This document shows, in pieces, positions 7,727-16,388 of a DNA stretch of 64,000 nucleotides. How positions within the stretch are numbered: position 1 is the first letter of the stretch; every line of letters begins with the position of its first letter. This stretch comes from 39-52-133 sp035531075 (GTDB lineage Bacteria; Pseudomonadota; Gammaproteobacteria; Burkholderiales; Gallionellaceae), in NCBI GenBank assembly GCA_035531075.1, contig DATKTO010000039.1, forward strand, positions 1-64,000, given 5' to 3'. The translations under genes and the position numbers were made by a program. The notes beneath the pieces were generated by a model. It did no database searches. It had not been told where the DNA came from and saw only the letters and a program-made list of their open reading frames with translations.

Positions 7727-7773
7727 GGGCGCCCGTTGCAGAAGGCGTCATGCTTGAAGCACAAGCCGACTGG

Positions 7774-8694
7774 CTAAACCAGCGTATGCGATTTTTCTAC
7801 AATGCCGCCACGTTTCAGCATCGTTAGAAACTCGGCTTCGTCGAGCGAAATTACTTTTGCCAGATAGGCGATGTTTTTTTCTATCGACTCCACGTAATAG
7901 TTGTTCTCCATACCCATGTAATCATTGAAATGGAAGGACAATTTTTTGTAGATGCCTTCAAATTTGCCATCCAGCTTTTTCTCTCTGGTCACGTCATAAA
8001 AATGTTTGGTCTGGCACAGCAGATCGTGCAGGCTGGCGTAATTGCCAAACCGTGCCTCCTGAAACTCCAGATACAGAAACAACAATTTCTCCAGATAACT
8101 GCGGTCAGCCATTTGCCCGACTATATCGGCCGAGCCAACAATCTGGGCGAGCAGGCGCGTGCGTTTATCGGGAAAATCGATGGCGTCAAAATCCAGCGCC
8201 GGATTGGTGCTGTTCATCAAGTATTCGATTGGGGCAGCAAAGCCCGACGGAAAGTCGTGTTCAAGCAGATAATGCTGCATGAATTTGATCCCTCTGCCAA
8301 CATGGGTCAGTGTGTGTTGCGCCCCTGAGCCGCAGTCTTCGTCCAGGCGCTGCGCATAGCCAATATCGTGCATCAGGGTGGCCAGCATGATCCAGGTAAT
8401 CTCGTGGTCAGTCAGCGGGGTGCCGGAAATATGCACTCCATGCGATAACCTCACCGCGCACAGGAACACATCCATCGTGTGGTGCAAATTGTGGTACGGC
8501 GTTTTGATGGCGCAATAACCGGGATAGTCACCGCAAAATATTCTTAAAACATCCGAAAAGGCTTTGTGTGCCAGGGTAAAGTCATAGGCGGGATTGATAT
8601 GCCTGACAATATCGACGGCTTTGCCCCAGACCTCGTCCGGATTGCCGTTGGCCGTAAGTTGATGGATCTCGGCAGGTATAGGAATATTTTTCAT
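7774..8694 (-). CDS. Class I-like 3',5'-cyclic nucleotide phosphodiesterase (HD fold)
   Basis: The roughly 306-residue all-helical protein carries metal-binding residues in the order of class I PDEs: YHNLHHTMDV (about 68-77), LMHDIGY (about 108), then ALDFDAIDFPDKRTRLLAQ and GSADIVGQM. The YHNxxHxxDV element matches the catalytic signature of eukaryotic-type cAMP/cGMP phosphodiesterases more than typical bacterial HD-GYP proteins. The 8694 start (MKNIPIP) is preferred over 8739, but neither has a clear Shine-Dalgarno. It is convergent with mltA. Substrate is inferred, not shown. Confidence 0.68.
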   Translation of the reverse strand: MKNIPIPAEIHQLTANGNPDEVWGKAVDIVRHINPAYDFTLAHKAFSDVLRIFCGDYPGYCAIKTPYHNLHHTMDVFLCAVRLSHGVHISGTPLTDHEITWIMLATLMHDIGYAQRLDEDCGSGAQHTLTHVGRGIKFMQHYLLEHDFPSGFAAPIEYLMNSTNPALDFDAIDFPDKRTRLLAQIVGSADIVGQMADRSYLEKLLFLYLEFQEARFGNYASLHDLLCQTKHFYDVTREKKLDGKFEGIYKKLSFHFNDYMGMENNYYVESIEKNIAYLAKVISLDEAEFLTMLKRGGIVEKSHTLV

Positions 8695-8864
8695 GGTGAT
8701 GAAAAGATATAGTTCGTTAGCCCGTTCTGCCCATTGCATGATCAGGCAAGTCCATGAATCATTGCATACTTATGCATGTGCTACAAGGCTTTCCGAGTTG
8801 CCGGTGGACAGGAAATAAGATGCTATTAGCCCAGCCTCGCAAGCTCGAAATTTATATGCCAGGC

Positions 8865-9563
8865 CTAGCGGTTTGCTGCTGCAGTCAGCGCCTTCTCAAG
8901 TTCGGCTGCAGGCAGGTAACCTGGGTTGATTGTTCCATCGGCAAAAATAATCGCGGGCGTACCATTAACTTTTAATTTCCTGCCCAGGGCCAGCACCTTT
9001 GCAATGGGTGCATCGCAATTTCCTGCGGGTGGAATGATATCGTGATGCATCAAATCATCCCAGGCTTTGGCGCGGTCTTTGCTGCACCATACCGCACGTG
9101 CCTTTTCTTCCGATCCGGGGAACACAGGATACAAAAACTGGTAAATGGTGACATTGTCTATTTGCAGCAACTCCTTCTCCAGCTTCTTGCAGAAGCCGCA
9201 ATTGGGATCGGTGAAAATCGCCAGCTTGCGTTCACCCTTGCCTTTGACCTGTTTTACGGCCAGCTCAAGCGGAAGCTTGCTGAAATCGAGCGCAAACAGT
9301 TTGCGCGAACGTTCTTCGGTCAGGTTGCGCATGGTCTTCAGGTCAAATACCGCACCATCAATCAGAAACTGCGCCTTCTCATCGGTGTAGAACAAATGGT
9401 CCTGGGTGATTACCTCATATAAGCCGGGCACAGGCGATTTGCTTACCTTGGTGATCTGACCTATCTGGGGAATTTTTGTCTGCAGGGTGCTCTTGATTTC
9501 AGCCTCCCCCGCATAGGCGTAGGAAATGGAGGCGGCGAGTAACAATATTAAAATTTTATGCAT
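8865..9563 (-). CDS. dsbC: Periplasmic thiol:disulphide isomerase DsbC
   Basis: The 232-residue precursor has an 18-residue signal peptide ending AYA-GE, an N-terminal dimerisation domain (to about residue 75) and a thioredoxin-fold domain. The active site is FTDPNCGFCKK (about residue 120), with CGFC in place of the more usual CGYC, and the cis-Pro loop is NGTPAIIF. It reshuffles wrong disulphides and is kept reduced by DsbD. It lies 18 nt after the UbiH-like gene on the same strand. A second Cys pair (WCSKD, GNCDAP) is family-typical. Confidence 0.94.
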   Translation of the reverse strand: MHKILILLLAASISYAYAGEAEIKSTLQTKIPQIGQITKVSKSPVPGLYEVITQDHLFYTDEKAQFLIDGAVFDLKTMRNLTEERSRKLFALDFSKLPLELAVKQVKGKGERKLAIFTDPNCGFCKKLEKELLQIDNVTIYQFLYPVFPGSEEKARAVWCSKDRAKAWDDLMHHDIIPPAGNCDAPIAKVLALGRKLKVNGTPAIIFADGTINPGYLPAAELEKALTAAANR

Positions 9564-9581
9564 GATTAAGTCCAGGTTAGA

Positions 9582-10739
9582 TTAATTAAGTGCGTGGCGT
9601 GCCAGCATTTTTTTCAGCGGTGCAAGCTGGTTGGTAAGGGAGAGGCCGAGGTTGCGCAGGCTGCGCAGCAGCGGATTAGTGTTGTTGAACAGATGCTTCA
9701 GCGCATCGGTGGTGAGCTGCATGGAAACAATATCTTCCCGGCGCGCGCGTTCATAGCGGCGCAACAGGTGGGCATCGCCGCAATCAGATTGCGCGCCGCG
9801 ATCCAGCAGTACACCGGCGAGTTCCCGAGCATCGCGGAAGCCAAGGTTTACTCCCTGTCCGGCGAGCGGATGTACATTATGCGCGGCATCACCCACCAGC
9901 GCCAGGCGCGGCGCGATGATGTGCGGCAGATTTAACAGGCGCAGCGGGAAGGCGGCGGGGGGGGTGACCAGCTTCAATCCGCCGAGGGTGTGATGCGAGG
10001 CGGCTGCGACCTGGGCGCATAGCTCTTCCTGCGGCAGCGCCAGCAGCGCTGCTGATTTCTCCGGGCTCACCGACCACACCATAGAAACCATCTGCTGCGG
10101 CAGCGGCAGCAGCGCAAGTATGCCGTCAGGCTGGAACCACTGGAAGGCGGTGCCGCGATGCGGCTGCTCGACACTGAAATTGGCCACCACACCGTGCTGT
10201 TGGTATAGCGTGGGCGCCGCTGAGATGCCTGCCTGCTGGCGCACCCAGGAGTCGCGTCCATCAGCGCCGACGATCAGTTTGGCGCGCAGCGCGCGCCCGT
10301 CTTGCAGCGTCAGCTCGGCATATTCGTCGCGCCACGCCAGGCTGGTGCAACGTGCCGGGTTGAACAGCGTGAGATTGTCCTGCTGCTGCAGCGCCTGCCA
10401 CAGCGCTTGTTGCAGCAAGCGATTTTCCAGGATGAAGTTGAGTTCGGGTGCGCCGATCTGATAGGCGCTGAAATCCAGCTCTGCGCCCTCGTCGCCAAAA
10501 ATATGCATGGCAGCAACAGGCTGCACGCGGCTCATGTCCAGATGCTGCCATACCCCGCAGTCAGTCAAAAATGACGCATTGCCGGGGCTGATGGCATAGA
10601 TGCGGCTGTCCCAGCCTTCAGTGCGGGTATCAGCCGGCTGACTCTCAAGCAGGCCAATGACAAGTCCGCTGGACTTGAGCGTAGCGGCCAGGCTGGCGCC
10701 GACCAGGCCACCGCCGATGATGATGACATCGAAATCCAT
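9582..10739 (-). CDS. UbiH/UbiF/Coq6-family FAD monooxygenase
   Basis: This 385-residue flavoprotein probably hydroxylates the ring of ubiquinone precursors. FAD motifs are intact: FDVIIIGGGLVGASLAATL at the N-terminus, IVGADGRDSWVR (about 163) and ALVGDAAHNVHPLAGQGVNL (about 285), the GD/DG pattern of aromatic hydroxylases. The start at 10739 (MDFDV) places the dinucleotide-binding fold at residue 4; the longer frame would overlap dusB upstream DNA. Whether it is UbiH, UbiF, UbiM or UbiL cannot be decided here. Confidence 0.88.
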   Translation of the reverse strand: MDFDVIIIGGGLVGASLAATLKSSGLVIGLLESQPADTRTEGWDSRIYAISPGNASFLTDCGVWQHLDMSRVQPVAAMHIFGDEGAELDFSAYQIGAPELNFILENRLLQQALWQALQQQDNLTLFNPARCTSLAWRDEYAELTLQDGRALRAKLIVGADGRDSWVRQQAGISAAPTLYQQHGVVANFSVEQPHRGTAFQWFQPDGILALLPLPQQMVSMVWSVSPEKSAALLALPQEELCAQVAAASHHTLGGLKLVTPPAAFPLRLLNLPHIIAPRLALVGDAAHNVHPLAGQGVNLGFRDARELAGVLLDRGAQSDCGDAHLLRRYERARREDIVSMQLTTDALKHLFNNTNPLLRSLRNLGLSLTNQLAPLKKMLARHALN

Positions 10740-10832
10740 AAGATAAAGATTGGCAGGGGGAAGTTCTGAAATGATAGCACAAGAAGCGGGGCCGATTTTC
10801 AGGCGAGCATGGCGGTTGCAGTGCGCTTCATT

Positions 10833-10838
10833 TATAAT
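10833..10838 (+). promoter_or_regulatory. -10 box upstream of dusB-fis
   Basis: A consensus TATAAT lies 25 nt before the dusB ATG. TTGCAG (10816-10821) is only 11 bp upstream, too close for a normal -35, so an activator or another -35 may be used. Confidence 0.45.
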
Positions 10839-10862
10839 CCCCGCCCCTTTCGGAAAACCCCC

Positions 10863-11870
10863 ATGCAAATCGGCCCCTACAAGCTAAAAAACAACTTGAT
10901 CGTCGCGCCCATGGCCGGCGTGACGGACAGGCCGTTCCGCATGCTGTGCAAGCGCATGGGGGCGGGCATGGCAGTATCCGAAATGGTGTCTTCCAATTCG
11001 CTGCTGTACGGCTCCGAAAAGACCAAGCGCCGCGCCAACCACGAAGGCGAGGTCGATCCTATCTCGGTGCAGATCCTCGGCACCGATCCCGAAATGATGG
11101 CGCGCGCCGCACAATACAACGTGGATCAGGGGGCGCAGATTATCGACATCAACATGGGCTGCCCGGCCAAAAAAATATGCAATGTGATGGCAGGCTCGGC
11201 GCTGATGCAGAACGAGGGGCTGGTGGCCAAAATACTGGAGGCGGTGGTGGCTTCAGTCAATGTGCCGGTTACCCTGAAAATCCGCACCGGTTGGGATAAA
11301 ACCAACCGCAATGCGGTCAGCGTCGCAAAAATTGCCGAAGCCAGCGGCATCCAGGCGCTGGCCATTCATGGCCGCACCCGCGCCTGCGCCTATACCGGCG
11401 ATGCCGAGTACGACACCATTAGCGCAGTCAAAGCCAGTGTAAATATTCCGGTGATTGCCAATGGCGACATCACCACGCCGGAAAAAGCCAAATACGTGCT
11501 GGAAACAACCGGGGTGGACGCGGTGATGATAGGCCGCGCCGCACAGGGGCGACCATGGTTGTTCCGCGAGATAGAACATTTTCTCAGCACCGGCGAGCAC
11601 CTGGCGGCACCACAGGTGGACGAGGTGCAGCGCGTGCTGGTGCAGCACATGCATGAGCTGTACGAATTCTATGGAGAGCACACCGGCACGCGTGTGGCGC
11701 GCAAGCATATCTCCTGGTATACGCGCGGTCTGGTGGGGTCGGCGAAGTTTCGCCATCATATGAACAAACTGCCGACAAGTGCAGAGCAGATGGTGGCGGT
11801 GAATGATTTTTTTGATGAACAATTGCAACGCGGTGAACATCTTCAATACGGAGAGGAGCTGACAGCATGA
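10863..11870 (+). CDS. dusB: tRNA-dihydrouridine synthase B
   Basis: The 335-residue FMN enzyme reduces uridines in the tRNA D-loop. The TIM-barrel motifs are clear: APMAGVTDRPFRMLCKRMG at the N-terminus, NMGCPAKKICN with catalytic Cys 100, LKIRTGW, AIHGRTR and IANGDI. The start at 10863 (MQIGPYKL) is the family's usual N-terminus; the upstream ATG at 10809 would overlap the promoter. dusB and fis overlap by 4 nt, the same partnership as in enterobacteria. Confidence 0.96.
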   Translation: MQIGPYKLKNNLIVAPMAGVTDRPFRMLCKRMGAGMAVSEMVSSNSLLYGSEKTKRRANHEGEVDPISVQILGTDPEMMARAAQYNVDQGAQIIDINMGCPAKKICNVMAGSALMQNEGLVAKILEAVVASVNVPVTLKIRTGWDKTNRNAVSVAKIAEASGIQALAIHGRTRACAYTGDAEYDTISAVKASVNIPVIANGDITTPEKAKYVLETTGVDAVMIGRAAQGRPWLFREIEHFLSTGEHLAAPQVDEVQRVLVQHMHELYEFYGEHTGTRVARKHISWYTRGLVGSAKFRHHMNKLPTSAEQMVAVNDFFDEQLQRGEHLQYGEELTA

Positions 11871-12130
11871 ACAAGGGGACGAGTGACTGTATGCTGAATG
11901 AGAATGATATTGCGCGCTATGTGCGCAAGGCTGTGAACGAATATTTCAAGGATTTGGATGGTGAAGAGCCTTCCTGTGCGATCTTTGAAATGGTGATGAA
12001 CTGTGTGGAAAAGCCGCTGATTGAAACGGTGATGCACCATGCCGACGGCAACCAGACCCGTGCGGCGGATTTGCTGGGCATCAACCGCAATACCCTGCGC
12101 AAAAAAATCCTCGAGCACGATATTAAATAA
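11867..12130 (+). CDS. fis: Fis-family nucleoid-associated regulator
   Basis: The 87-residue protein ends in the Fis helix-turn-helix, GNQTRAADLLGINRNTLRKK (about 65-84), preceded by a dimerisation helix region. Fis bends DNA and tunes rRNA, recombination and replication functions. The ATG overlaps the dusB stop (ATGA) and AGGAG lies 8 nt upstream, supporting this start over an internal Met at codon 9. The flexible N-terminal beta-hairpin arm differs from the E. coli protein. Confidence 0.93.
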   Translation: MNKGTSDCMLNENDIARYVRKAVNEYFKDLDGEEPSCAIFEMVMNCVEKPLIETVMHHADGNQTRAADLLGINRNTLRKKILEHDIK

Positions 12131-12140
12131 TTTATTGATT
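12128..12140 (+). promoter_or_regulatory. IHF-consensus site before purH
   Basis: TAATTTATTGATT is an exact match to the complement of the IHF core WATCAANNNNTTR. The AT-rich run continues to the purH ATG at 12157, on the side where IHF sites carry their A/T element. The same extended word recurs at 16362, 46183 and 57763. Confidence 0.45.
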
Positions 12141-12156
12141 ATATTGGATAATTATT

Positions 12157-13725
12157 ATGACAGCCATCAAGCAAGCACTCATCAGCGTCTCGGATAAAGC
12201 AGGCGTACTGGAATTCGCCAAAGGATTGCACCAGCAAGGCGTGAAAATCCTTTCTACCGGCGGCACCGCCAAATTGCTCGCCGACAACGGCGTGCCGGTC
12301 ACCGAAGTGGCCGATTACACTGGCTTCCCGGAGATGCTGGACGGGCGCGTGAAGACGCTGCAGCCGAAAGTGCATGCCGGCATACTGGCGCGGCGCGATC
12401 TGCCCGAGCATGTGGCCACCCTCAAACAGCACAACATCCCCACCATCGATCTGGTGGTGGTCAATCTGTATCCTTTCAGCGCCACCATCGCCAAGCCAAA
12501 CTGCAGTTTCGAAGATGCGATCGAAAACATCGACATCGGCGGCCCGGCCATGGTGCGTTCCGCAGCCAAGAACCACGCGCATGTGGCGATCGTCACCGAT
12601 GCGGCGGATTACAAAACCGTGCTGGCTGAAATGAAAGCCAACGGCGGTGCGGTCAGCGACAAGACCCGCCTGGCGCTGGCGAAGAAGGCCTTCTCGCATA
12701 CTGCTGCCTACGACGGCACCATCAGCAATTACCTGACAGCGCTGGCCGAAGACGGCAGCAGACAGCAGTTCCCCGAGGTCATCAATTTCCAGTTCGGCAA
12801 GGCACAGGCCATGCGCTACGGCGAGAACCCGCACCAGAGCGCCGCGTTCTATATCGAGGCCGATGCGAAGGAAGCGTCGATTGCGACCGCACGCCAGATG
12901 CAGGGCAAGGAGCTTTCCTATAACAACATCGGCGATGCCGATGCCGCGCTGGAATGCGTCAAGCAGTTTGATGCGGCACCGGCCTGCGTCATTGTCAAAC
13001 ACGCCAACCCGTGCGGTGTGGCCTATGGCAAGAATTTGCTGGAAGCCTATGACCTCGCTTACAAGACTGATCCCGAATCTGCTTTCGGCGGCATCATCGC
13101 CTTCAATGGTGAACTTGATGCCAAGACCGCAGCGGCTATCGTCGAGCGCCAGTTTGTGGAAGTGATCATCGCGCCCAAGGTTTCCAAGGCGGCAAGCGAC
13201 ATCGTGGCGGCGAAGAAGAATGTGCGCCTGCTCGAATGCGGCCAGTGGCCAAAAGAGCCCCCGCTGCGCATGGATTTCAAGCGTGTCACCGGCGGCTTGC
13301 TGGTGCAGCATGCCGACCTCGCCCTGTATAAGGAACTCAAGGTGGTGTCCAAACGCAAGCCGACCGAGGCGGAAATGGCTGACCTCCTGTTCGCCTGGCG
13401 CGTGGCGAAGTATGTCAAATCCAACGCGATTGTCTACGCCAAGGGCAATATGACAATAGGCGTGGGTGCAGGACAGATGAGCCGTGTTAATTCGGCCCGT
13501 ATTGCAGCGATCAAGGCCGAGCATGCAGGCCTGCAGGTGGCGGGTTCGGTGATGGCATCCGACGCCTTCTTCCCCTTCCGCGATGGCATTGATTCCGCAG
13601 CCAAATCAGGCATTGTTGCGGTGATCCAGCCCGGTGGCTCGATGCGCGACGATGAAGTAATTGCCGCAGCGGATGAGCATGGCATGGCGATGGTGTTCAC
13701 CGGTATGCGTCACTTCAGGCATTAA
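12157..13725 (+). CDS. purH: Bifunctional AICAR transformylase / IMP cyclohydrolase
   Basis: The 522-residue enzyme performs the last two steps of IMP synthesis. The N-terminal MGS-like cyclohydrolase domain (1 to about 200) has ISVSDKAGVLEFAKGL and STGGTAKLL. The C-terminal transformylase domain has YGENPHQSAAFY (about 225) and the catalytic KHANPCGVAYG (about 275). An AT-rich run with an IHF-like site replaces a visible Shine-Dalgarno just before the ATG. It follows fis by 26 nt and precedes purD after a repeat-filled spacer. Confidence 0.97.
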   Translation: MTAIKQALISVSDKAGVLEFAKGLHQQGVKILSTGGTAKLLADNGVPVTEVADYTGFPEMLDGRVKTLQPKVHAGILARRDLPEHVATLKQHNIPTIDLVVVNLYPFSATIAKPNCSFEDAIENIDIGGPAMVRSAAKNHAHVAIVTDAADYKTVLAEMKANGGAVSDKTRLALAKKAFSHTAAYDGTISNYLTALAEDGSRQQFPEVINFQFGKAQAMRYGENPHQSAAFYIEADAKEASIATARQMQGKELSYNNIGDADAALECVKQFDAAPACVIVKHANPCGVAYGKNLLEAYDLAYKTDPESAFGGIIAFNGELDAKTAAAIVERQFVEVIIAPKVSKAASDIVAAKKNVRLLECGQWPKEPPLRMDFKRVTGGLLVQHADLALYKELKVVSKRKPTEAEMADLLFAWRVAKYVKSNAIVYAKGNMTIGVGAGQMSRVNSARIAAIKAEHAGLQVAGSVMASDAFFPFRDGIDSAAKSGIVAVIQPGGSMRDDEVIAAADEHGMAMVFTGMRHFRH

Positions 13726-13732
13726 TCATTTA

Positions 13733-13796
13733 GCCGCAGAGAGCGCCGAGGCCACAGAGAGTGTAGTTAAGGCTTTTCTCTGTGCTCTCTGTGGCT
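13733..13796. repeat. Imperfect CACAGAGAG inverted repeat
   Basis: AGCCGCAGAGAGCGCCGAGG and CCACAGAGAG on the left are complementary to CTCTGTGCTCTCTGTGGCT on the right. Words of the CACAGAGA type are a widespread proteobacterial dispersed repeat. It forms a hairpin just after purH and may act as an mRNA end. Confidence 0.55.
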
Positions 13797-13809
13797 ATTT
13801 TTTGGCAAG

Positions 13810-13886
13810 GTAGGGTGGGCAAGTTGCATCTGCCCACGCTGAATATATGTTGAGAATGGTGGGCAGATGCAACTTGCCCACCCTAC
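13810..13886. repeat. 28-bp perfect inverted repeat between purH and purD
   Basis: Arms 13810-13837 and 13859-13886 are exactly complementary (beginning GTAGGGTGGGCAAGTTGCAT) around a 21-nt AT-rich loop. There is no T tract, so it is not a typical terminator. It ends 12 nt before the purD ATG and probably shapes processing or stability of a purH-purD transcript. Confidence 0.85.
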
Positions 13887-13898
13887 GCTGAGGTTTGC

Positions 13899-15197
13899 AT
13901 GAAAATATTAGTAGTAGGAGGCGGTGGCCGTGAACACGCGTTGGCGTGGCGCTTAGCTCAAGGCAGGCGCGTGCAAAAAGTGTACGTGGCACCCGGCAAT
14001 GCGGGCACTGCGCTGGAAGACGGTATGGAAAATCTGCCGATTACCGGCATTCCTGAACTGCTCGCCTTTGCACAGAAAGAAGACATCTATTTCACCGTGG
14101 TAGGCCCGGAAGCGCCGCTGGCAGCAGGCATCGTCGACGCGTTTCGCGCTGCCGGCCAGAAAATTTTCGGCCCGACCAAAGCCGCTGCACAACTGGAAAG
14201 CTCCAAGGATTTCGCCAAGGCTTTCATGGTGCGGCACAACATTCCCACCGCGTTCCACCAGACCTTTTCCGATGTGTCGGGTGCAAAAGCCTATGTGGAA
14301 AAGCACGGCGCGCCTATCGTGATCAAGGCCGACGGTCTGGCTGCGGGCAAGGGCGTGGTGGTGGCGATGAGCAAGGACGAAGCGTTTGCCGCGATCGACA
14401 TGATGCTGTCCGACAACAAGCTGGGCAATGCCGGCGCACGCGTGGTGATCGAAGAGTTTCTGGCGGGCGAGGAAGCCAGTTTTATCGTGATGGTGGACGG
14501 TAAGAATGTACTGGCACTTGCCACCAGCCAGGATCACAAGCGTTTGCTGGATGGAGACCAGGGCCCCAATACCGGCGGCATGGGTGCGTATTCCCCGGCC
14601 CCTGTCATCACGCCGACTCTGCATGCTCGCGCGCTGCGCGAAGTGATCAAGCCGGTGATACAGGGCATGGCAAAAGAAGGCATCATCTACACCGGCTTTC
14701 TCTATGCGGGCTTGATGATCGATGCCAAGGGCGACCTCAAGGTGCTGGAATTTAATTGCCGCATGGGCGACCCCGAAACCCAGCCCATCATGATGCGACT
14801 GAAGAGCGACTTGTCTGTGATCATCGAACATGCGATAGCCGGCACCTTGAATCAGATCGATGCGGATTGGGATATACGCGCCGCGCTGGGGGTGGTGATG
14901 GCAGCTGCCAACTATCCCGATACGCCGCGCCAGGGCGATGCCATCAGCGGGCTGAACATCGTTAAAGGCATGGTCAAAGCCGAAGAAGACGCGCATGTGT
15001 TTCATGCCGGCACCACGATGAGGGATGGCAATGTTGTCACCAGCGGCGGCCGCGTGCTGTGCGTCACCGCACTGGGCGGCAATGTCAGCATGGCACAGCG
15101 TCGCGCGTATCAGGTAGCCGACACAATAAAATTCGACGGTGCACAGATGCGCCATGACATTGGCTATCGCGCCATCGGCAACAGGAGCAAGGCATGA
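13899..15197 (+). CDS. purD: Phosphoribosylamine-glycine ligase
   Basis: The 432-residue ATP-grasp enzyme makes glycinamide ribonucleotide in purine synthesis. The N-terminal GGGGREHALAWRL, the ATP-binding IKADGLAAGKGVVVA (about 145), GFLYAGLM and the metal-binding EFNCRMGDPETQ (about 285) are all present. The TGA overlaps the hemF start (ATGA), so the two are probably translated together. The purH-purD-hemF order links purine and haem genes in one transcriptional direction. Confidence 0.97.
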   Translation: MKILVVGGGGREHALAWRLAQGRRVQKVYVAPGNAGTALEDGMENLPITGIPELLAFAQKEDIYFTVVGPEAPLAAGIVDAFRAAGQKIFGPTKAAAQLESSKDFAKAFMVRHNIPTAFHQTFSDVSGAKAYVEKHGAPIVIKADGLAAGKGVVVAMSKDEAFAAIDMMLSDNKLGNAGARVVIEEFLAGEEASFIVMVDGKNVLALATSQDHKRLLDGDQGPNTGGMGAYSPAPVITPTLHARALREVIKPVIQGMAKEGIIYTGFLYAGLMIDAKGDLKVLEFNCRMGDPETQPIMMRLKSDLSVIIEHAIAGTLNQIDADWDIRAALGVVMAAANYPDTPRQGDAISGLNIVKGMVKAEEDAHVFHAGTTMRDGNVVTSGGRVLCVTALGGNVSMAQRRAYQVADTIKFDGAQMRHDIGYRAIGNRSKA

Positions 15198-16108
15198 ATA
15201 GCGACGCAGTGAAACAATACCTGCTGGGATTGCAGGATCGTATTGTTAAAGGCCTCGAGCACATTGATGGCAAAAAATTTGTGCGCGATGCATGGAGCAG
15301 GGAAGCGGGCGGCGCAGGAATAGGTGCTGGCGGCGGCATCAGCTGCATCCTCGAAGAGGGCAATGTGCTGGAGCGCGGCGGCGTGGCGTTCTCGCATGTG
15401 CAGGGCGACAAAATGCCGGCATCGGCCACTGCGCACCGTCCCGAGCTGGCTGGCTGCAGCTGGGAGGCAATGGGCGTGTCGCTGGTGCTGCATCCGCGCA
15501 ACCCTTACGCGCCGACCTCGCATGCCAATGTGCGCATGTTCATGGCGAAGAAGCCGGATGGCAGTTCCGCCTTCTGGTTTGGCGGCGGCATGGACCTGAC
15601 CCCCTATTACGGCTTTGAAGAAGATGCACAGCACTTCCATCAAACATGCAAAAAATCGCTTGATCCCTTCGGCGCAGAGCTGCATGCCAGATACAAGAAA
15701 TGGTGCGACGAATATTTCTTCCTCAAGCACCGCAATGAGCCGCGCGGCGTGGGCGGCATCTTCTTCGACGATCTGAGCGAACCCGATTTCGACACCGCCT
15801 TCGCCATCCAGCAAAGCGTCGGCGACCACTTCCTGCCGGCCTATCTGCCGCTGCTGGAGCGGCGCAAAGACACGCCCTACGGCGAGCGCGAGCGCGACTT
15901 CCAGCTGTACCGCCGTGGCCGCTATGTCGAGTTCAACCTGGTGATCGACCGCGGCACCATCTTTGGCCTGCAGAGCAATGGCCGCACCGAGTCCATCCTG
16001 CTGTCGATGCCGCCGCTGGTGAAATGGCGCTACGACTGGCACCCGAAAAAAGGCACGCCGGAGGCCGAGTTGTATGACAAGTTTCTGCTGCCCAGGGATT
16101 GGGTGTAA
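15194..16108 (+). CDS. hemF: Oxygen-dependent coproporphyrinogen III oxidase
   Basis: The 304-residue enzyme oxidatively decarboxylates coproporphyrinogen III to protoporphyrinogen IX, using O2, in haem synthesis. Conserved stretches include GGGISCILEEGNVLERGGV, HANVRMFMAKK, WFGGGMDLTPYYGFEEDA and GGIFFDDLSEPDF. Length is normal for the family. It overlaps purD by 4 nt and is followed by a strong terminator. Presence of the aerobic enzyme suggests growth with at least low oxygen. Confidence 0.97.
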   Translation: MNSDAVKQYLLGLQDRIVKGLEHIDGKKFVRDAWSREAGGAGIGAGGGISCILEEGNVLERGGVAFSHVQGDKMPASATAHRPELAGCSWEAMGVSLVLHPRNPYAPTSHANVRMFMAKKPDGSSAFWFGGGMDLTPYYGFEEDAQHFHQTCKKSLDPFGAELHARYKKWCDEYFFLKHRNEPRGVGGIFFDDLSEPDFDTAFAIQQSVGDHFLPAYLPLLERRKDTPYGERERDFQLYRRGRYVEFNLVIDRGTIFGLQSNGRTESILLSMPPLVKWRYDWHPKKGTPEAELYDKFLLPRDWV

Positions 16109-16113
16109 AAACC

Positions 16114-16138
16114 AAACCCGCCAGCAGGCGGGTTTTTT
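16114..16138 (+). terminator. Rho-independent terminator after hemF
   Basis: AAACCCGCC (16114-16122) pairs with GGCGGGTTT (16127-16135) around AGCA, followed by more T. It lies 5 nt after the hemF stop. Confidence 0.9.
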
Positions 16139-16388
16139 ATAGCTTGTGTCATGGCGGGGTGGCTGAGGATTTAAGGACTGCAATGTAGCAAAGGAAATCA
16201 GCGCAGATTTCAGAAAGCCGATATCCATCGTAAAATTCAGGGGCGCGCTTAGTGCATCCTTCATGACAAAGGCGTTGCAGGTTATTAGTGGCGCAAGGTG
16301 CATTCCATAGCGGCGCCGTACGTCCTCAGGTGTATCTTCAATGGCATCGCGCGTCAATTCATAACGACTTGATTGTATTTAATAATTT
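16139..16388. other. Spacer between hemF and the esterase gene
   Basis: No supported gene is seen. A minus-strand open frame enters from hemF antisense and covers part of this spacer (start near 16357), but it has no stop within the spacer and no family resemblance. An IHF-like site lies at 16362-16374. Confidence 0.4.
16362..16374 (+). promoter_or_regulatory. IHF-consensus site before the esterase gene
   Basis: TAACGACTTGATT matches the IHF core (complement orientation). The AT-rich extension TGTATTTAATAATTT runs into the ATG at 16389, closely matching the arrangement in front of purH. Confidence 0.4.

Noticed and set aside
10816..10838. TTGCAG-TATAAT as a full promoter for dusB
   Set aside because: Spacing is only 11 bp, outside the workable range, so only the -10 was kept.
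12139..13524. 461-codon open frame on the minus strand across purH
   Set aside because: It mirrors purH codons, has no ribosome site or family resemblance, and lies fully inside a well-recognised gene.
13953..15155. 400-codon open frame antisense to purD
   Set aside because: Shadow frame rich in His, Gln and Arg, typical of the complement of GC-biased coding DNA.
16164..16357. Minus-strand frame start in the hemF-esterase spacer
   Set aside because: The frame continues into hemF antisense without a stop, lacks a ribosome site and resembles no family.
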